Shown here: one piece after another, positions 28,347-37,450 of the stretch
Position numbering within the stretch: the first letter of the stretch is position 1
Layout: every line of letters starts with the position of its first letter
From: Candidatus Woesearchaeota archaeon
GTDB taxonomy: Archaea > Nanobdellota > Nanobdellia > SCGC-AAA011-G17 > GW2011-AR20
Assembly (NCBI GenBank): GCA_016203115.1
Contig: JACQNJ010000016.1
Span: 1 to 44,105, forward strand
Direction of reading: 5' to 3'
Length of the DNA: 44,105 bases
Notes under the pieces: model-generated
Databases searched by the model: none
Told to the model about the DNA's origin: nothing
Seen by the model: the letters and a program-made list of their open reading frames with translations, nothing else
Position numbers and translations under genes: made by a program

Positions 28347-28784
28347 ATGCAAAAAAGAGGGATTTCCGAGCAGCCTTTTGTTTACATACTTATTGTAATT
28401 GTTCTTGGACTGGTCTTTATTTTCGGGATAAAACAAATCAACAATGTTAGAGAGCTAAATGACAAGGCAACTTATCTAGAATTTAAGTCTGATTTTACCA
28501 AAGCAGTTGAAGAAGTTTATAACAAGAATAAAGGAACTATTGTGACTTATTCAATTAAAAGTTCAAATAAGCCTTTATTATTGCCCAAAGATATTAAAAG
28601 AATTTCCTTTGAAATGTTAAATGGAAAAGTTAAGGTTGTGCCGTCTGATATTTCTTATGAAAGCTTTAGCGTTGAGCATTTAAGGGCAAATTCAGCTTAC
28701 TTAGAAAACAAAAAGGGAATAAGCTTTGTTTTGGAAAACAGCATAGAAAGTGGAGAAACTGTTGTTTTATTGCAAAATGCATAA
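28347..28784 (+). CDS. Pilin-like membrane protein
   Basis: MQKRGISEQPFVYILIVIVLGLVFIFG. Confidence 0.62.
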   Translation: MQKRGISEQPFVYILIVIVLGLVFIFGIKQINNVRELNDKATYLEFKSDFTKAVEEVYNKNKGTIVTYSIKSSNKPLLLPKDIKRISFEMLNGKVKVVPSDISYESFSVEHLRANSAYLENKKGISFVLENSIESGETVVLLQNA

Positions 28785-29622
28785 GAAAGGGGAAGTTCAG
28801 TTTTATTGGATTTTTGTTGCTGTTGCAGGAATAATAATTTTTACTTTTCTTGTGAATTTTGGATTGAAATTTAAGGAATTGCAGGAAGAAAAGACTGCTG
28901 TCAAAGTTTTGAATCAACTAGATGAGACTTTTTCAAGCTTGCAGGGTACGCAGTTCAAAACTTCTAGTTATCTTAATATCCCTATTAGGTTAAATGTTCA
29001 ATGTGGTACTCTTTCAGTTCAGGGTAAAAGCAAGAAAACTGAAAATTTAATATTTTCCCAAAAGGTTTTACAAGGAGATGTTTTAATTGGATTTAATTCT
29101 TATAAAATGCCTTTCAAGATTGCCAATTTTTTCTATATTATTAAAGAAGAAGATACTTATTCTTTTGTTTATGATAACAGCAATGAAAAAGAAGTTAAGG
29201 AAATAGCGAAAAATTTCAAATCTTATTTTCCAGATAATACTGAAATAACTGATAACCCTAAGAATAAGGTAAAAGTTTATTTTAAACAAAGTAATAATGC
29301 GGATGTCGTTGTAAGCCAAGAAAAGGTTTTCTACAAAGATGGAAGCGTTGATTACTACAATGAAGCCATGCTTTATGGGGCTATTGTTTCAAAAGATAAT
29401 GCTAAATGCTTATTTGAAAAGACTGAAGGAGAAAAGAAGAAGGTTATAGAGATTTACAAACAAAAGATAGAGTCTCTGCCTTTAAACTGTAATTACCAGC
29501 CTATCTTAACTAGCTTGCAAAGGCTTGAAAATGTCCAAAGCAGGGAAATAAAAGGGATAAGCGCTAATTTAGAAAGCCAGAATAAAGCTCTATTAAATGA
29601 AGACTGCCCGGTGGTGTTTTAA
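28777..29622 (+). CDS. Pilin-like membrane protein
   Basis: MHKKGEVQFYWIFVAVAGIIIFTFLVNFG; start at 28777 overlapping the upstream stop. Confidence 0.62.
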   Translation: MHKKGEVQFYWIFVAVAGIIIFTFLVNFGLKFKELQEEKTAVKVLNQLDETFSSLQGTQFKTSSYLNIPIRLNVQCGTLSVQGKSKKTENLIFSQKVLQGDVLIGFNSYKMPFKIANFFYIIKEEDTYSFVYDNSNEKEVKEIAKNFKSYFPDNTEITDNPKNKVKVYFKQSNNADVVVSQEKVFYKDGSVDYYNEAMLYGAIVSKDNAKCLFEKTEGEKKKVIEIYKQKIESLPLNCNYQPILTSLQRLENVQSREIKGISANLESQNKALLNEDCPVVF

Positions 29623-30086
29623 TGAAAAAAGGCCAATTCCATGAATCAATGATTGTGATTTTAATTTTTACTGTGATATTTGGCATTGCCTTGTTTGGAA
29701 TTTACAGATATAATATCAGTTCTGTTAATGATATCCAAAAAAATTTGGAGGAGAGCAATAGCTTATCTTTGCTTTCTGGACTTCCCAACTCTCCTTACTT
29801 GCAATATTCTGAACTAGATGATGAAAAAGAGATGGTTGATACTCTCAAGATTTTGAATCTTGAACTTTATAACTTAAGTTTTAGGACTATAGAGATAAGG
29901 CAAGTTTACCCTAAGACTACTAATGTAGCCTGTAATAAAGAAAACTATCCTGACTGTGATACCTATATTATATATAGTAAAAAGACTTCTCAGGATAAAA
30001 GAATCATATCTATTCCGGTTTCATTGTATTTTCCTTTAACTAAAGAAACAAAAATCGGAAACTTGGTGATTACAACTTATGGCTAA
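29622..30086 (+). CDS. Pilin-like membrane protein
   Basis: MKKGQFHESMIVILIFTVIFGIALFG. Confidence 0.62.
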   Translation: MKKGQFHESMIVILIFTVIFGIALFGIYRYNISSVNDIQKNLEESNSLSLLSGLPNSPYLQYSELDDEKEMVDTLKILNLELYNLSFRTIEIRQVYPKTTNVACNKENYPDCDTYIIYSKKTSQDKRIISIPVSLYFPLTKETKIGNLVITTYG

Positions 30087-30510
30087 AGGGCAGTTAGAAT
30101 CATTAGGATTAGTATTAATTGTGCTTTTGCTAGCTGTGCTTTTGGTATTTGCTTTACCTTTTATCTTGAAAGATGACAATAAAAAAGAGGATTTGACTTT
30201 AAGATTGAAGGCTGATGCCCTGAGAAATGTTTTATTACAAACAAGCTTGTGTCCTGAGGCAAGTGTCAAAGATGAGATCTTGAACTGTGAGTTTAGCAAC
30301 CCTAAATGTTTAGATAGCTGCAATGAATTAGAAGACAAGATAAACGAGATGATTATTAATGTTTTAGAGCCTAATATCATATATGAGTTTAAAGTAGAAG
30401 GGAGAAGTAATATTAGAATTGGTGAAGCTACTTGCCTGAACACGTTCAGTTCTGTTTCCCAACCTTTAAGAGATAATAGCAAGGTGATTGTTAGATTATG
30501 TGAGACATAA
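30079..30510 (+). CDS. Pilin-like membrane protein
   Basis: MAKGQLESLGLVLIVLLLAVLLVFALP. Confidence 0.62.
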   Translation: MAKGQLESLGLVLIVLLLAVLLVFALPFILKDDNKKEDLTLRLKADALRNVLLQTSLCPEASVKDEILNCEFSNPKCLDSCNELEDKINEMIINVLEPNIIYEFKVEGRSNIRIGEATCLNTFSSVSQPLRDNSKVIVRLCET

Positions 30511-30628
30511 CCACTAAAGAATGAAACGAAAAATAAAGAATTTTTACTTAGTTTTTTGCCACTATAAGGCCTATAGGGCTCAAATTCTTAGGAATTGGCA
30601 CTTAACTATAGCCTTCAGTAAAGAAAAC

Positions 30629-30637
30629 TTTATAAAT
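30629..30637 (+). promoter_or_regulatory. TATA box of the S-layer gene
   Basis: TTTATAAAT with an A-rich upstream BRE-like stretch, ~80 nt upstream of the S-layer ATG. Confidence 0.55.
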
Positions 30638-30713
30638 GAAGTGAGCTTTTATTTTCTAAACAAAATGTTTATGTATATCCCTCTCAAGGGAAACACATAT
30701 GGAGGTGTGTTAT

Positions 30714-33050
30714 ATGCAAAAATTAAAAGGAATAATTAAAAAATTAAGTGCTGTTTCTATGGGTGCAGCAATGCTTGGTGCTTCCTTGACTGGAGCTATT
30801 GCAGCTGACCTAAAAGATTATCCTGCACCATTTGTTGATGTTGTTGGGAAAAAATTTGATTATTTGTTGGTTCTAGGATCTGGAGCTACGGGAGAAGGAG
30901 CTGCTAAAGATACTATTGGTGCTTTAGATATTGCTTCTGGATTAGGTTCAGTGGCAGTTTCAGCAGCTGGGACCTCAGGATCTACTGTCACAGTTACTGG
31001 TGGGCAGAGTGAAGATATTCCATTAACAAATAATATTGCCTCTTCAAACCAGCTTGATTCTGTACTAACAGATGATGATGTTGAAAGCTTGTTTGATGGA
31101 GAAATAACTTTTCAAAGTACAAGCTATGATGTAAGTGAAGAGTTACTTTTAAACCTTAATAAGAATACAAGTATCCAGACGAGCTTGTCAAGTTCAGATG
31201 ATGATTATACATCTGATGTAAGAATGGAGATTGAGAAGAATGCACTTGTTTACGTATACAGGTTTGATGAAAGTATTCAAGTAAACAAGACAACAAATGC
31301 AGACCCATTAGAGATTAACTTTTTAGGCAAGGCTTTAAAGATTACCTCTGTTGATTCTGCTACAAAATTGACTGCTAGCGTTGGAACTGAGTATGTAATG
31401 AATTCTGGAGAAACAGTAGAAGTAGAAAGCAAATCTGTTAAGTTAACAAAAGTTGGATCTGGTGGAGACGTGGCTGTTGAAGTTGATGGAGTATCTAAAA
31501 TCTTGTCAGATGGACAAACTGCAACAGTTAATGGACTTGAGATCAAGAACTCAGATCAGTTCTATGACTCAAATGACCAGGCACAAAGTTCTGCAAACCT
31601 GATTATTGGTACAGATGCTGTTGATACAATTCAGGATAGCGGTAAGTATTTTGGAGGAGATGATGTTTGTTCTAGTGATGATCCAGAAGATCCTGATTGC
31701 TGGAAATGGGTCGTTAAGAATATGAATAATGTCGGAACAACTACTTATACAAGTACAACTGCAAATGGTATAAGTTGGGGTGTTGCTGCTACACATGGAC
31801 CAATATTGGCATTGCAAAATGATTTTGCATTGAATGACTATAAAGATGATCCACCTGCAGTAGGCGATTGTATTAGTTTCCCTAATGACTATTTGAGTGT
31901 TTGCTTTGATAGTTTGACAACTAGTGACGAGGATAACTTGAATATAGTACTACAAATTGATACAGGATTTGATTCGGAAGCTTCAGAAGCAGGAGTAACA
32001 TTACCATCAGGAAGTAAAGCATTGCTTATTTCGAGTAATGTAGCAGATACACTTGGAATAGATGTGGATGCCTCGGGATTTGGTCCGAATGGTACCTTGA
32101 GTGCTGACATTAAAACTGACAAAATATGGATTAATCCATTTAATGAGTCTAAACAGGGTGTCTATTATGAAAACTCAAATGGATTAACTGTATTAGCAGG
32201 TTATGTAAATACTTCCAGATTTGGTTATATTGACCATAATAAGGTTAGAGGAACTACAGGAACTGCAATAGTATTTAATTTAACATCAATTGTTCCTGGA
32301 CCAATAGCTACTAACCAAACAGGGGCTGCAATTGAGTTAACCTTAGAACCTGCCGATACTGATTTGAGTCCAGCTGGTTCAGATACCATAAAAACTGTAT
32401 GGAATCTTACGACTGGGCATATAGTCAATTCACTAGGAGGCACTAGTTCTTCGGAAGAATCTGCTGAAGTAGTGTGGATTAATACTGGTATAGGTACTAA
32501 AGATGAAGATCACAGATCTAGGTTTGGTATAATAATCACAAATCCAAAGGGTAAAGGATCTGGCGATAAGGTAGACTTGAGTGTTCCTGCTGATTATACG
32601 CAAGCTAATATAGTGATAAAGGGAACTTCTACTACGGTTTCAGGTGGAACTACTGGAAGCAGCGTAGTTATGGCTGCTGTTGATAAAGCACCTTCACCAG
32701 TATTGGATACAGAAGTAACTAATAAAGTAGTGGATAACCTTATTTTAGTAGGTGGACCTGCAGTTAATAGGCTTAGTGCAGAATTTTTAGGATTGACCTA
32801 TCCTGCATATGGGGCAGCTTCTGGTATCAGTTCAGGAGAAGCAATTCTCAGCTTGAAAGACAATGGTGAAAAAGTGGCCATGATTGTTGCTGGTTATGAA
32901 TCAGCAGATACTGTCAGAGCTTCAAGAGTATTGAGAGACTATGCAGCAAATAAGGCAAACTTGAAGGGAGCTGAAGTAACTGTTAAGGGTACAACATCCA
33001 ACCCAAGCGTAGTAGCTTCAACAACTTCAAGCGACACTACAACAGCTTAA
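30714..33050 (+). CDS. S-layer protein
   Basis: Signal peptide, DYPAPFVDVVGKKFDYLLVLGSGA start, C-terminal DNLILVGGPAVNRLSAEFLGLTYPAYGAAS...GEKVAMIVAGYESADTVRASRVLRDY; strong GGAGG SD; long Asp/Ser/Thr-rich body. Confidence 0.88.
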   Translation: MQKLKGIIKKLSAVSMGAAMLGASLTGAIAADLKDYPAPFVDVVGKKFDYLLVLGSGATGEGAAKDTIGALDIASGLGSVAVSAAGTSGSTVTVTGGQSEDIPLTNNIASSNQLDSVLTDDDVESLFDGEITFQSTSYDVSEELLLNLNKNTSIQTSLSSSDDDYTSDVRMEIEKNALVYVYRFDESIQVNKTTNADPLEINFLGKALKITSVDSATKLTASVGTEYVMNSGETVEVESKSVKLTKVGSGGDVAVEVDGVSKILSDGQTATVNGLEIKNSDQFYDSNDQAQSSANLIIGTDAVDTIQDSGKYFGGDDVCSSDDPEDPDCWKWVVKNMNNVGTTTYTSTTANGISWGVAATHGPILALQNDFALNDYKDDPPAVGDCISFPNDYLSVCFDSLTTSDEDNLNIVLQIDTGFDSEASEAGVTLPSGSKALLISSNVADTLGIDVDASGFGPNGTLSADIKTDKIWINPFNESKQGVYYENSNGLTVLAGYVNTSRFGYIDHNKVRGTTGTAIVFNLTSIVPGPIATNQTGAAIELTLEPADTDLSPAGSDTIKTVWNLTTGHIVNSLGGTSSSEESAEVVWINTGIGTKDEDHRSRFGIIITNPKGKGSGDKVDLSVPADYTQANIVIKGTSTTVSGGTTGSSVVMAAVDKAPSPVLDTEVTNKVVDNLILVGGPAVNRLSAEFLGLTYPAYGAASGISSGEAILSLKDNGEKVAMIVAGYESADTVRASRVLRDYAANKANLKGAEVTVKGTTSNPSVVASTTSSDTTTA

Positions 33051-33072
33051 GGCTTTTTAGCCTTTTTTCTTC
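33049..33072 (+). terminator. Hairpin + T-tract terminator after the S-layer gene
   Basis: AAGGCT-TTTT-AGCCTT followed by a T-rich run. Confidence 0.6.
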
Positions 33073-33127
33073 TTTTTTTATTTATTTTAGAAATCTTTTT
33101 AATTTAGAGGTATTTCTTAAAAGGACT

Positions 33128-33670
33128 ATGAAAAAAACTCAGTTAATGGCATTATTTATCATTTTTTTGATGGTTTCAAGTGCAGCTGGATTTATTTTTG
33201 GAAGCTTTTCCCAGGAAAATCAAGATAGTAATTTAGAATATAAAGGGCAAAAGTTTTTATTAAACCAGGATGGAAGGTATTTTACAACAATCAGTGGTGT
33301 GCAATTTGTTTTTGATAACAACCCTCAAGAGTTGGAAAATATAGAAGCTCCTTCCTTAGACTTGTTTAATTCACAAAAGTTTTATATTATTTTTGATCCC
33401 CCTCAGGATAATCAAGTTATTGGTTATAATATGCAGAAGCTGGGGTATTTTTTACAGGCAAATAATAAAATTGTTTATACTGCTTGTAGCGAAGAAGAGG
33501 GATGTCCTGAAGACTTGCCTATTAAAGATTGCCGGGAGTATTCCTTTTATTTTAAACAAGCTAACCAAAGCAGAGCTTATATACAAGATAATTGCTATGT
33601 TATTGAAGGAAAGGATGAAGATATCACTAAGTTTACTGATAAAATTGATTTGAAACTGGTTGGATTGTAA
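33128..33670 (+). CDS. Secreted/membrane-anchored protein with Cys residues
   Basis: N-terminal signal; AYIQDNCYVIEGKDEDI C-terminal motif shared with the next gene. Confidence 0.6.
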   Translation: MKKTQLMALFIIFLMVSSAAGFIFGSFSQENQDSNLEYKGQKFLLNQDGRYFTTISGVQFVFDNNPQELENIEAPSLDLFNSQKFYIIFDPPQDNQVIGYNMQKLGYFLQANNKIVYTACSEEEGCPEDLPIKDCREYSFYFKQANQSRAYIQDNCYVIEGKDEDITKFTDKIDLKLVGL

Positions 33671-34317
33671 TGGATGAAAAACAACAAAAAAGAGCCGGTA
33701 TTCTTATTATTATACTCATTGGATTACTTGTAGTATTTGCTGTATTTGTTTCTTTTTTTCAGGATAATTGGGGATTTTTAACAGGAAAACATGTATATGA
33801 ATCTCCTTCTGGAGAAAAGTTTATATTTATAGAGAATAGGGTAAACAATAATTTGGTTCTTTATGAATTGCAGCTTTTTACTTCAAAAGTTCGGGGAGTA
33901 GAGCATGTATACCAAATTCCTTTGAGAAATTTACCGAAAGAGGTTACTTTTGTCTCTTTTGAAGAAGGAATTCAAAAGAAGGTTTTAAATTCTAGAGGTG
34001 TTTTTATTACCTTGGACCCTAAGTTAAATGCTCAAGCTAGCTTGGGGGCTATTGAAATTGCTGGAGTAATAGGAACTGCTGATTTTGGAGTGTTTAAGAT
34101 CCCCACACAAGGAGCTTTTACTGAAAAAACAGATGTGGATTATCCTGTTAAGACCTGTGAACAAGCAAAGGATGGCATCGCGGTTATCTTACTTAAATTA
34201 GAAAATGAAAACAAGGTTTATTCTCAAGGAGATTGTGTGGTTGTAGAAGGGGATAGTTATGATAATTTAATTAAATCCTCTGAGAGGCTTATTTTTGGAT
34301 TATTTGATATTCTTTGA
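33670..34317 (+). CDS. Membrane-anchored protein, related to the upstream gene
   Basis: N-terminal TM; KVYSQGDCVVVEGDSYDNLIKSSERLIFGLFDI resembles the upstream C-terminus. Confidence 0.6.
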   Translation: MDEKQQKRAGILIIILIGLLVVFAVFVSFFQDNWGFLTGKHVYESPSGEKFIFIENRVNNNLVLYELQLFTSKVRGVEHVYQIPLRNLPKEVTFVSFEEGIQKKVLNSRGVFITLDPKLNAQASLGAIEIAGVIGTADFGVFKIPTQGAFTEKTDVDYPVKTCEQAKDGIAVILLKLENENKVYSQGDCVVVEGDSYDNLIKSSERLIFGLFDIL

Positions 34318-34363
34318 ATAGAAAAGATATTTAAATTAAGTTTAGATTAGTTTTTATAGAACT

Positions 34364-34488
34364 GCCGCGATCGCATAACCTGGTATTGCGCTGATTCTAA
34401 TTTGAGAAAATTAGAAGTGCAAGCCTTGAGTTGATATCAGGTAAGCCAGTTTCCTTTGGATATCCCGGTTCAAATCCGGGTCGCGGCG
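34364..34488 (+). tRNA. Intron-containing class II-like tRNA, probably Ser (G discriminator); anticodon not resolved
   Basis: Acceptor GCCGCGA/TCGCGGC, D arm GCA/TGC with GG, stem CTGAT/ATCAG around a 40-nt loop, variable arm CCAG-TTTCCT-TTGG, T arm CCCGG-TTCAAAT-CCGGG. Confidence 0.65.
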
Positions 34489-34496
34489 AATTTAAT

Positions 34497-35249
34497 ATGA
34501 TGCCAAAAGTTCTTATTGGGGTTCCTGTATCTGAAATGCATGCTTATGCTATTGAAGAGCTTGTTAAAAGTCTAGAAAAGATTATGTATCCTAGAACAGA
34601 TATTCTTTTTGTTGAGAATTCCCCTACTGATAAGTTTTATAATTATTTAAAAGAAAAATACCCTAATGTTCCTATAGTTAGAGGCTATTATTCTCATGAA
34701 AAAATCAGAAAGAAAATGGTTGAGTGCAAAAACTTTCTTAGAGAAAAAGTGCTGAAAGAAGGATATGACTATCTTTTAGCTTTAGACCAGGATACTATCC
34801 CTCCACAAGACGTTTTAGAGAGATTATTAAGCTTTAAAAAAGAGTTTATATCTGGGGTGTATTTTGGATACCCCCATAATGAAGGATTTAATCTAACACA
34901 AAAAAACATTGTAAAAATTGATGAAAAAAAGGCTACTATTCTTACACCTATTGTTTGGGTTAGCCACCTTAAAGATCCTAAGAAAGTTAGATACTTGGCT
35001 GTTGAAGAGCTAAAGCCAGAGAGACTTATTGAAGCCTTTTTAGTAGGAAGTGGATGCATACTTCTTAGCAAGAAATTTTTAGAGAAGATAAAGTTTAGAT
35101 ATGTTGAGAAGAATACTAATTATGATGATTATTGGCTTTGTGAAGATGCTAGAGAAAATGGATACAAAGTTTATGTTTTTACAGGATGCATTTGCAAGCA
35201 TCTTATTTTAAAAAGAGAATGGCAATGGGAGAGGATAGAAAACAAATGA
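34497..35249 (+). CDS. Glycosyltransferase-like protein (single domain)
   Basis: PKVLIGVPVSEMHAYAIEELVKSL...DILFVENS...YLLALDQDTIPP; start moved downstream of the tRNA. Confidence 0.8.
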   Translation: MMPKVLIGVPVSEMHAYAIEELVKSLEKIMYPRTDILFVENSPTDKFYNYLKEKYPNVPIVRGYYSHEKIRKKMVECKNFLREKVLKEGYDYLLALDQDTIPPQDVLERLLSFKKEFISGVYFGYPHNEGFNLTQKNIVKIDEKKATILTPIVWVSHLKDPKKVRYLAVEELKPERLIEAFLVGSGCILLSKKFLEKIKFRYVEKNTNYDDYWLCEDARENGYKVYVFTGCICKHLILKREWQWERIENK

Positions 35250-36700
35250 TTAGCATTATAATCTGCTCTAGAGACTTAGAATTGCTTAAGGGGCTTTCTA
35301 AGAATATTCAAGAGACTATTGGATGTTCTTATGAGATTATTGCTATTGACAACAGAAAAAATCAGCATGGAATTTGCTCAGCATATAATTCTGGAATTAA
35401 AAAGGCAAAATCTGACCGTTTATGTTTTGTCCATGAAGATGTTAGGTTTTTAACCCAAAATTGGGGTGAAACTCTTTTAAAAAAATTACAGGATAATAAA
35501 ATAGGAATTATTGGTGTTGCTGGGACTACTTTATTGCCTGATGATGGGGTTTGGCATAATTCACAAAGACCTTTTGTTAAAGGAAGAGTAGTTCACTCTT
35601 TTAATGGCAAAGAGCAATTAGATAAATATGGAACCTTGGAGAAAGATACTGAAGTTGTTGTTTTAGATGGATTGTTTTTATGCTGCAGAAGAGAAATTGC
35701 TGAAAAATTTAGGTTTAATGAAACTTTATTTAAAGGATTTCATTTTTACGATATTGATTTTTGTTTGAGAGTTTCCCAAAATTTCAAGAATATAGTTACC
35801 TATGATATTTTATTAAAGCATTTTTCTGGGGGTAAAATTAACAAAGAATTTGAAGAGAGCAGAAAAAAATTTGTGGAAATTTATAAGCATTTACTGCCTC
35901 ATACTAAACTTAAACTAAGTTCACAAAAAAGATTTCAATGGCAGACTTTTGATTATGATTCAAGCAAGAAATACCCCAAAGTATTAGTTGGATGCCCAAC
36001 TTCTGATTCCCATGCTTATTGTTTAGAAGAGTATATGAAATCTCTTTTTTATTTGGATTATCCTTTTTATGATATTTTAATAGTTGATAATTCTGAAGGT
36101 GAAAAATATAAGAAAAAAATTGAGGAATATGGGGTTGAGGTTATTAAACTCCCACATGACAATTCTGTTCTCAAAAGAATTGTTGATTCTAGGAATATAT
36201 TAAGAAAATATGCTCTAGAGGGAGGATATGATTATTTTTTAAGCTTAGAGCAGGATGTTGTACCTCCTTCCGATGTTATTCAAAGGTTACTAGAGGGAAA
36301 ACAGAAGGTTGTTTCTGGTCTTTATTTTGGATTTACAAATAAATATGAATTTCCTAATATAAAACCAGGAACTGTTGTAATGCCTGTTGCCTACAAGTTA
36401 TTTGATAATAATGAAAAAACTAAAGAGCCCAGATTGCAAGAATTAAGAAGATTCGGTATTAATGAGCTTAATCCCCCTAGGAAGGTTGCTGTTAGGATGG
36501 CAGGATTAGGTTGCATACTGATACATAGGGATGTTTTGGAAAAGATAACATTCAGGATTGAAGAAGGGAGATTGAATACGGATGACAGATATTTTTCTGA
36601 TGACACTTTCAAGCTTCATGTTCCTTTAGTTTTAGATACTTCTGTGAGATGTAAGCATTTGCTTTCTGGAAAAAACTGGGATTGGGCTACTCTTTTCTAA
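35246..36700 (+). CDS. Two-domain glycosyltransferase (N-terminal GT2-like + C-terminal domain paralogous to neighbours)
   Basis: IISIIICSRD...EIIAIDNRKNQHGICSAYNSGI; second domain PKVLVGCPTSDSHAYCLEEYMKSL...LSLEQDVVPPSDV. Confidence 0.82.
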   Translation: MISIIICSRDLELLKGLSKNIQETIGCSYEIIAIDNRKNQHGICSAYNSGIKKAKSDRLCFVHEDVRFLTQNWGETLLKKLQDNKIGIIGVAGTTLLPDDGVWHNSQRPFVKGRVVHSFNGKEQLDKYGTLEKDTEVVVLDGLFLCCRREIAEKFRFNETLFKGFHFYDIDFCLRVSQNFKNIVTYDILLKHFSGGKINKEFEESRKKFVEIYKHLLPHTKLKLSSQKRFQWQTFDYDSSKKYPKVLVGCPTSDSHAYCLEEYMKSLFYLDYPFYDILIVDNSEGEKYKKKIEEYGVEVIKLPHDNSVLKRIVDSRNILRKYALEGGYDYFLSLEQDVVPPSDVIQRLLEGKQKVVSGLYFGFTNKYEFPNIKPGTVVMPVAYKLFDNNEKTKEPRLQELRRFGINELNPPRKVAVRMAGLGCILIHRDVLEKITFRIEEGRLNTDDRYFSDDTFKLHVPLVLDTSVRCKHLLSGKNWDWATLF

Positions 36701-37391
36701 TTAACTTTCCATCTCTCCAGATATATTCCCTGTTTAATACTAAGTGTTTACATCTTATTGATGTGTCACAATATAAAGGGATTTTGTTCTTGTATAAATC
36801 TATGCAGAACCAGCGATCTTCAAACTGCTTTAAATCTTCCCTGAATCTTATTTTTGTAAAGACTTCTCTTGAGACAAAAATACATGCTCCTCCGCAAGAA
36901 ACTACTCTTAAAAGTTTATTTGAAGCTATTTCTTCTTGAGACAGCTCTACCATGTCTGGCAATTCTTTGTCTGAAGGGATTACTTTGTATACATTTGGTG
37001 TATATGCCGGTTTGCCATCTATACTTTTTGCTCTGCTAAACACAACACCGCAGATAACTGGATTATTTGCTTTGAGAAATTTTTCTATTGAATCTTTTAG
37101 GGGGATTGTATCTTGATCTAGGAACAGTATATAATCAAAATTTTCTTTTATTGCTTTGTCTATTATAACATTTCTTGAGGCTGAGATTCTTTGAACAGGA
37201 GCATCAAAATAAGGTCCTTTTATTACATTAAAACCTAAAGATTTTATTTTTTTAAGGTAATCATCATTTAGGGAATTATCCACGAAAATTATTTCTTTAT
37301 TTTGATAAGTTAATTCTTTAATTTCCTTGCTAAACTCGTTTAAACAGTATTCTTTGTGAAAAGAGGTTGGAATGCCTACAAGAACTTTCAT
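36687..37391 (-). CDS. Glycosyltransferase-like protein, same domain as the two genes on the + strand
   Basis: KVLVGIPTSFHKEYCLNEF...EIIFVDNS...YILFLDQDTIPLKDSI...DTSIRCKHL. Confidence 0.8.
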   Translation of the reverse strand: MKVLVGIPTSFHKEYCLNEFSKEIKELTYQNKEIIFVDNSLNDDYLKKIKSLGFNVIKGPYFDAPVQRISASRNVIIDKAIKENFDYILFLDQDTIPLKDSIEKFLKANNPVICGVVFSRAKSIDGKPAYTPNVYKVIPSDKELPDMVELSQEEIASNKLLRVVSCGGACIFVSREVFTKIRFREDLKQFEDRWFCIDLYKNKIPLYCDTSIRCKHLVLNREYIWRDGKLIRKE

Positions 37392-37450
37392 ACAAAATTA
37401 AAATTAAAAGAAAATTTAAAGGTTATTAAAAAAGAAAAAAAGAGAAGAAA

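Noticed and set aside
30521-30739. 72-aa ORF upstream of the S-layer gene
   Set aside because: Runs through the TATA box, leader hairpins and S-layer start; no domain features
34431-34496. N-terminal 22 codons of the ORF-track call at 34431
   Set aside because: Lie within the tRNA and its 3' flank; the true start is most likely ATG 34497
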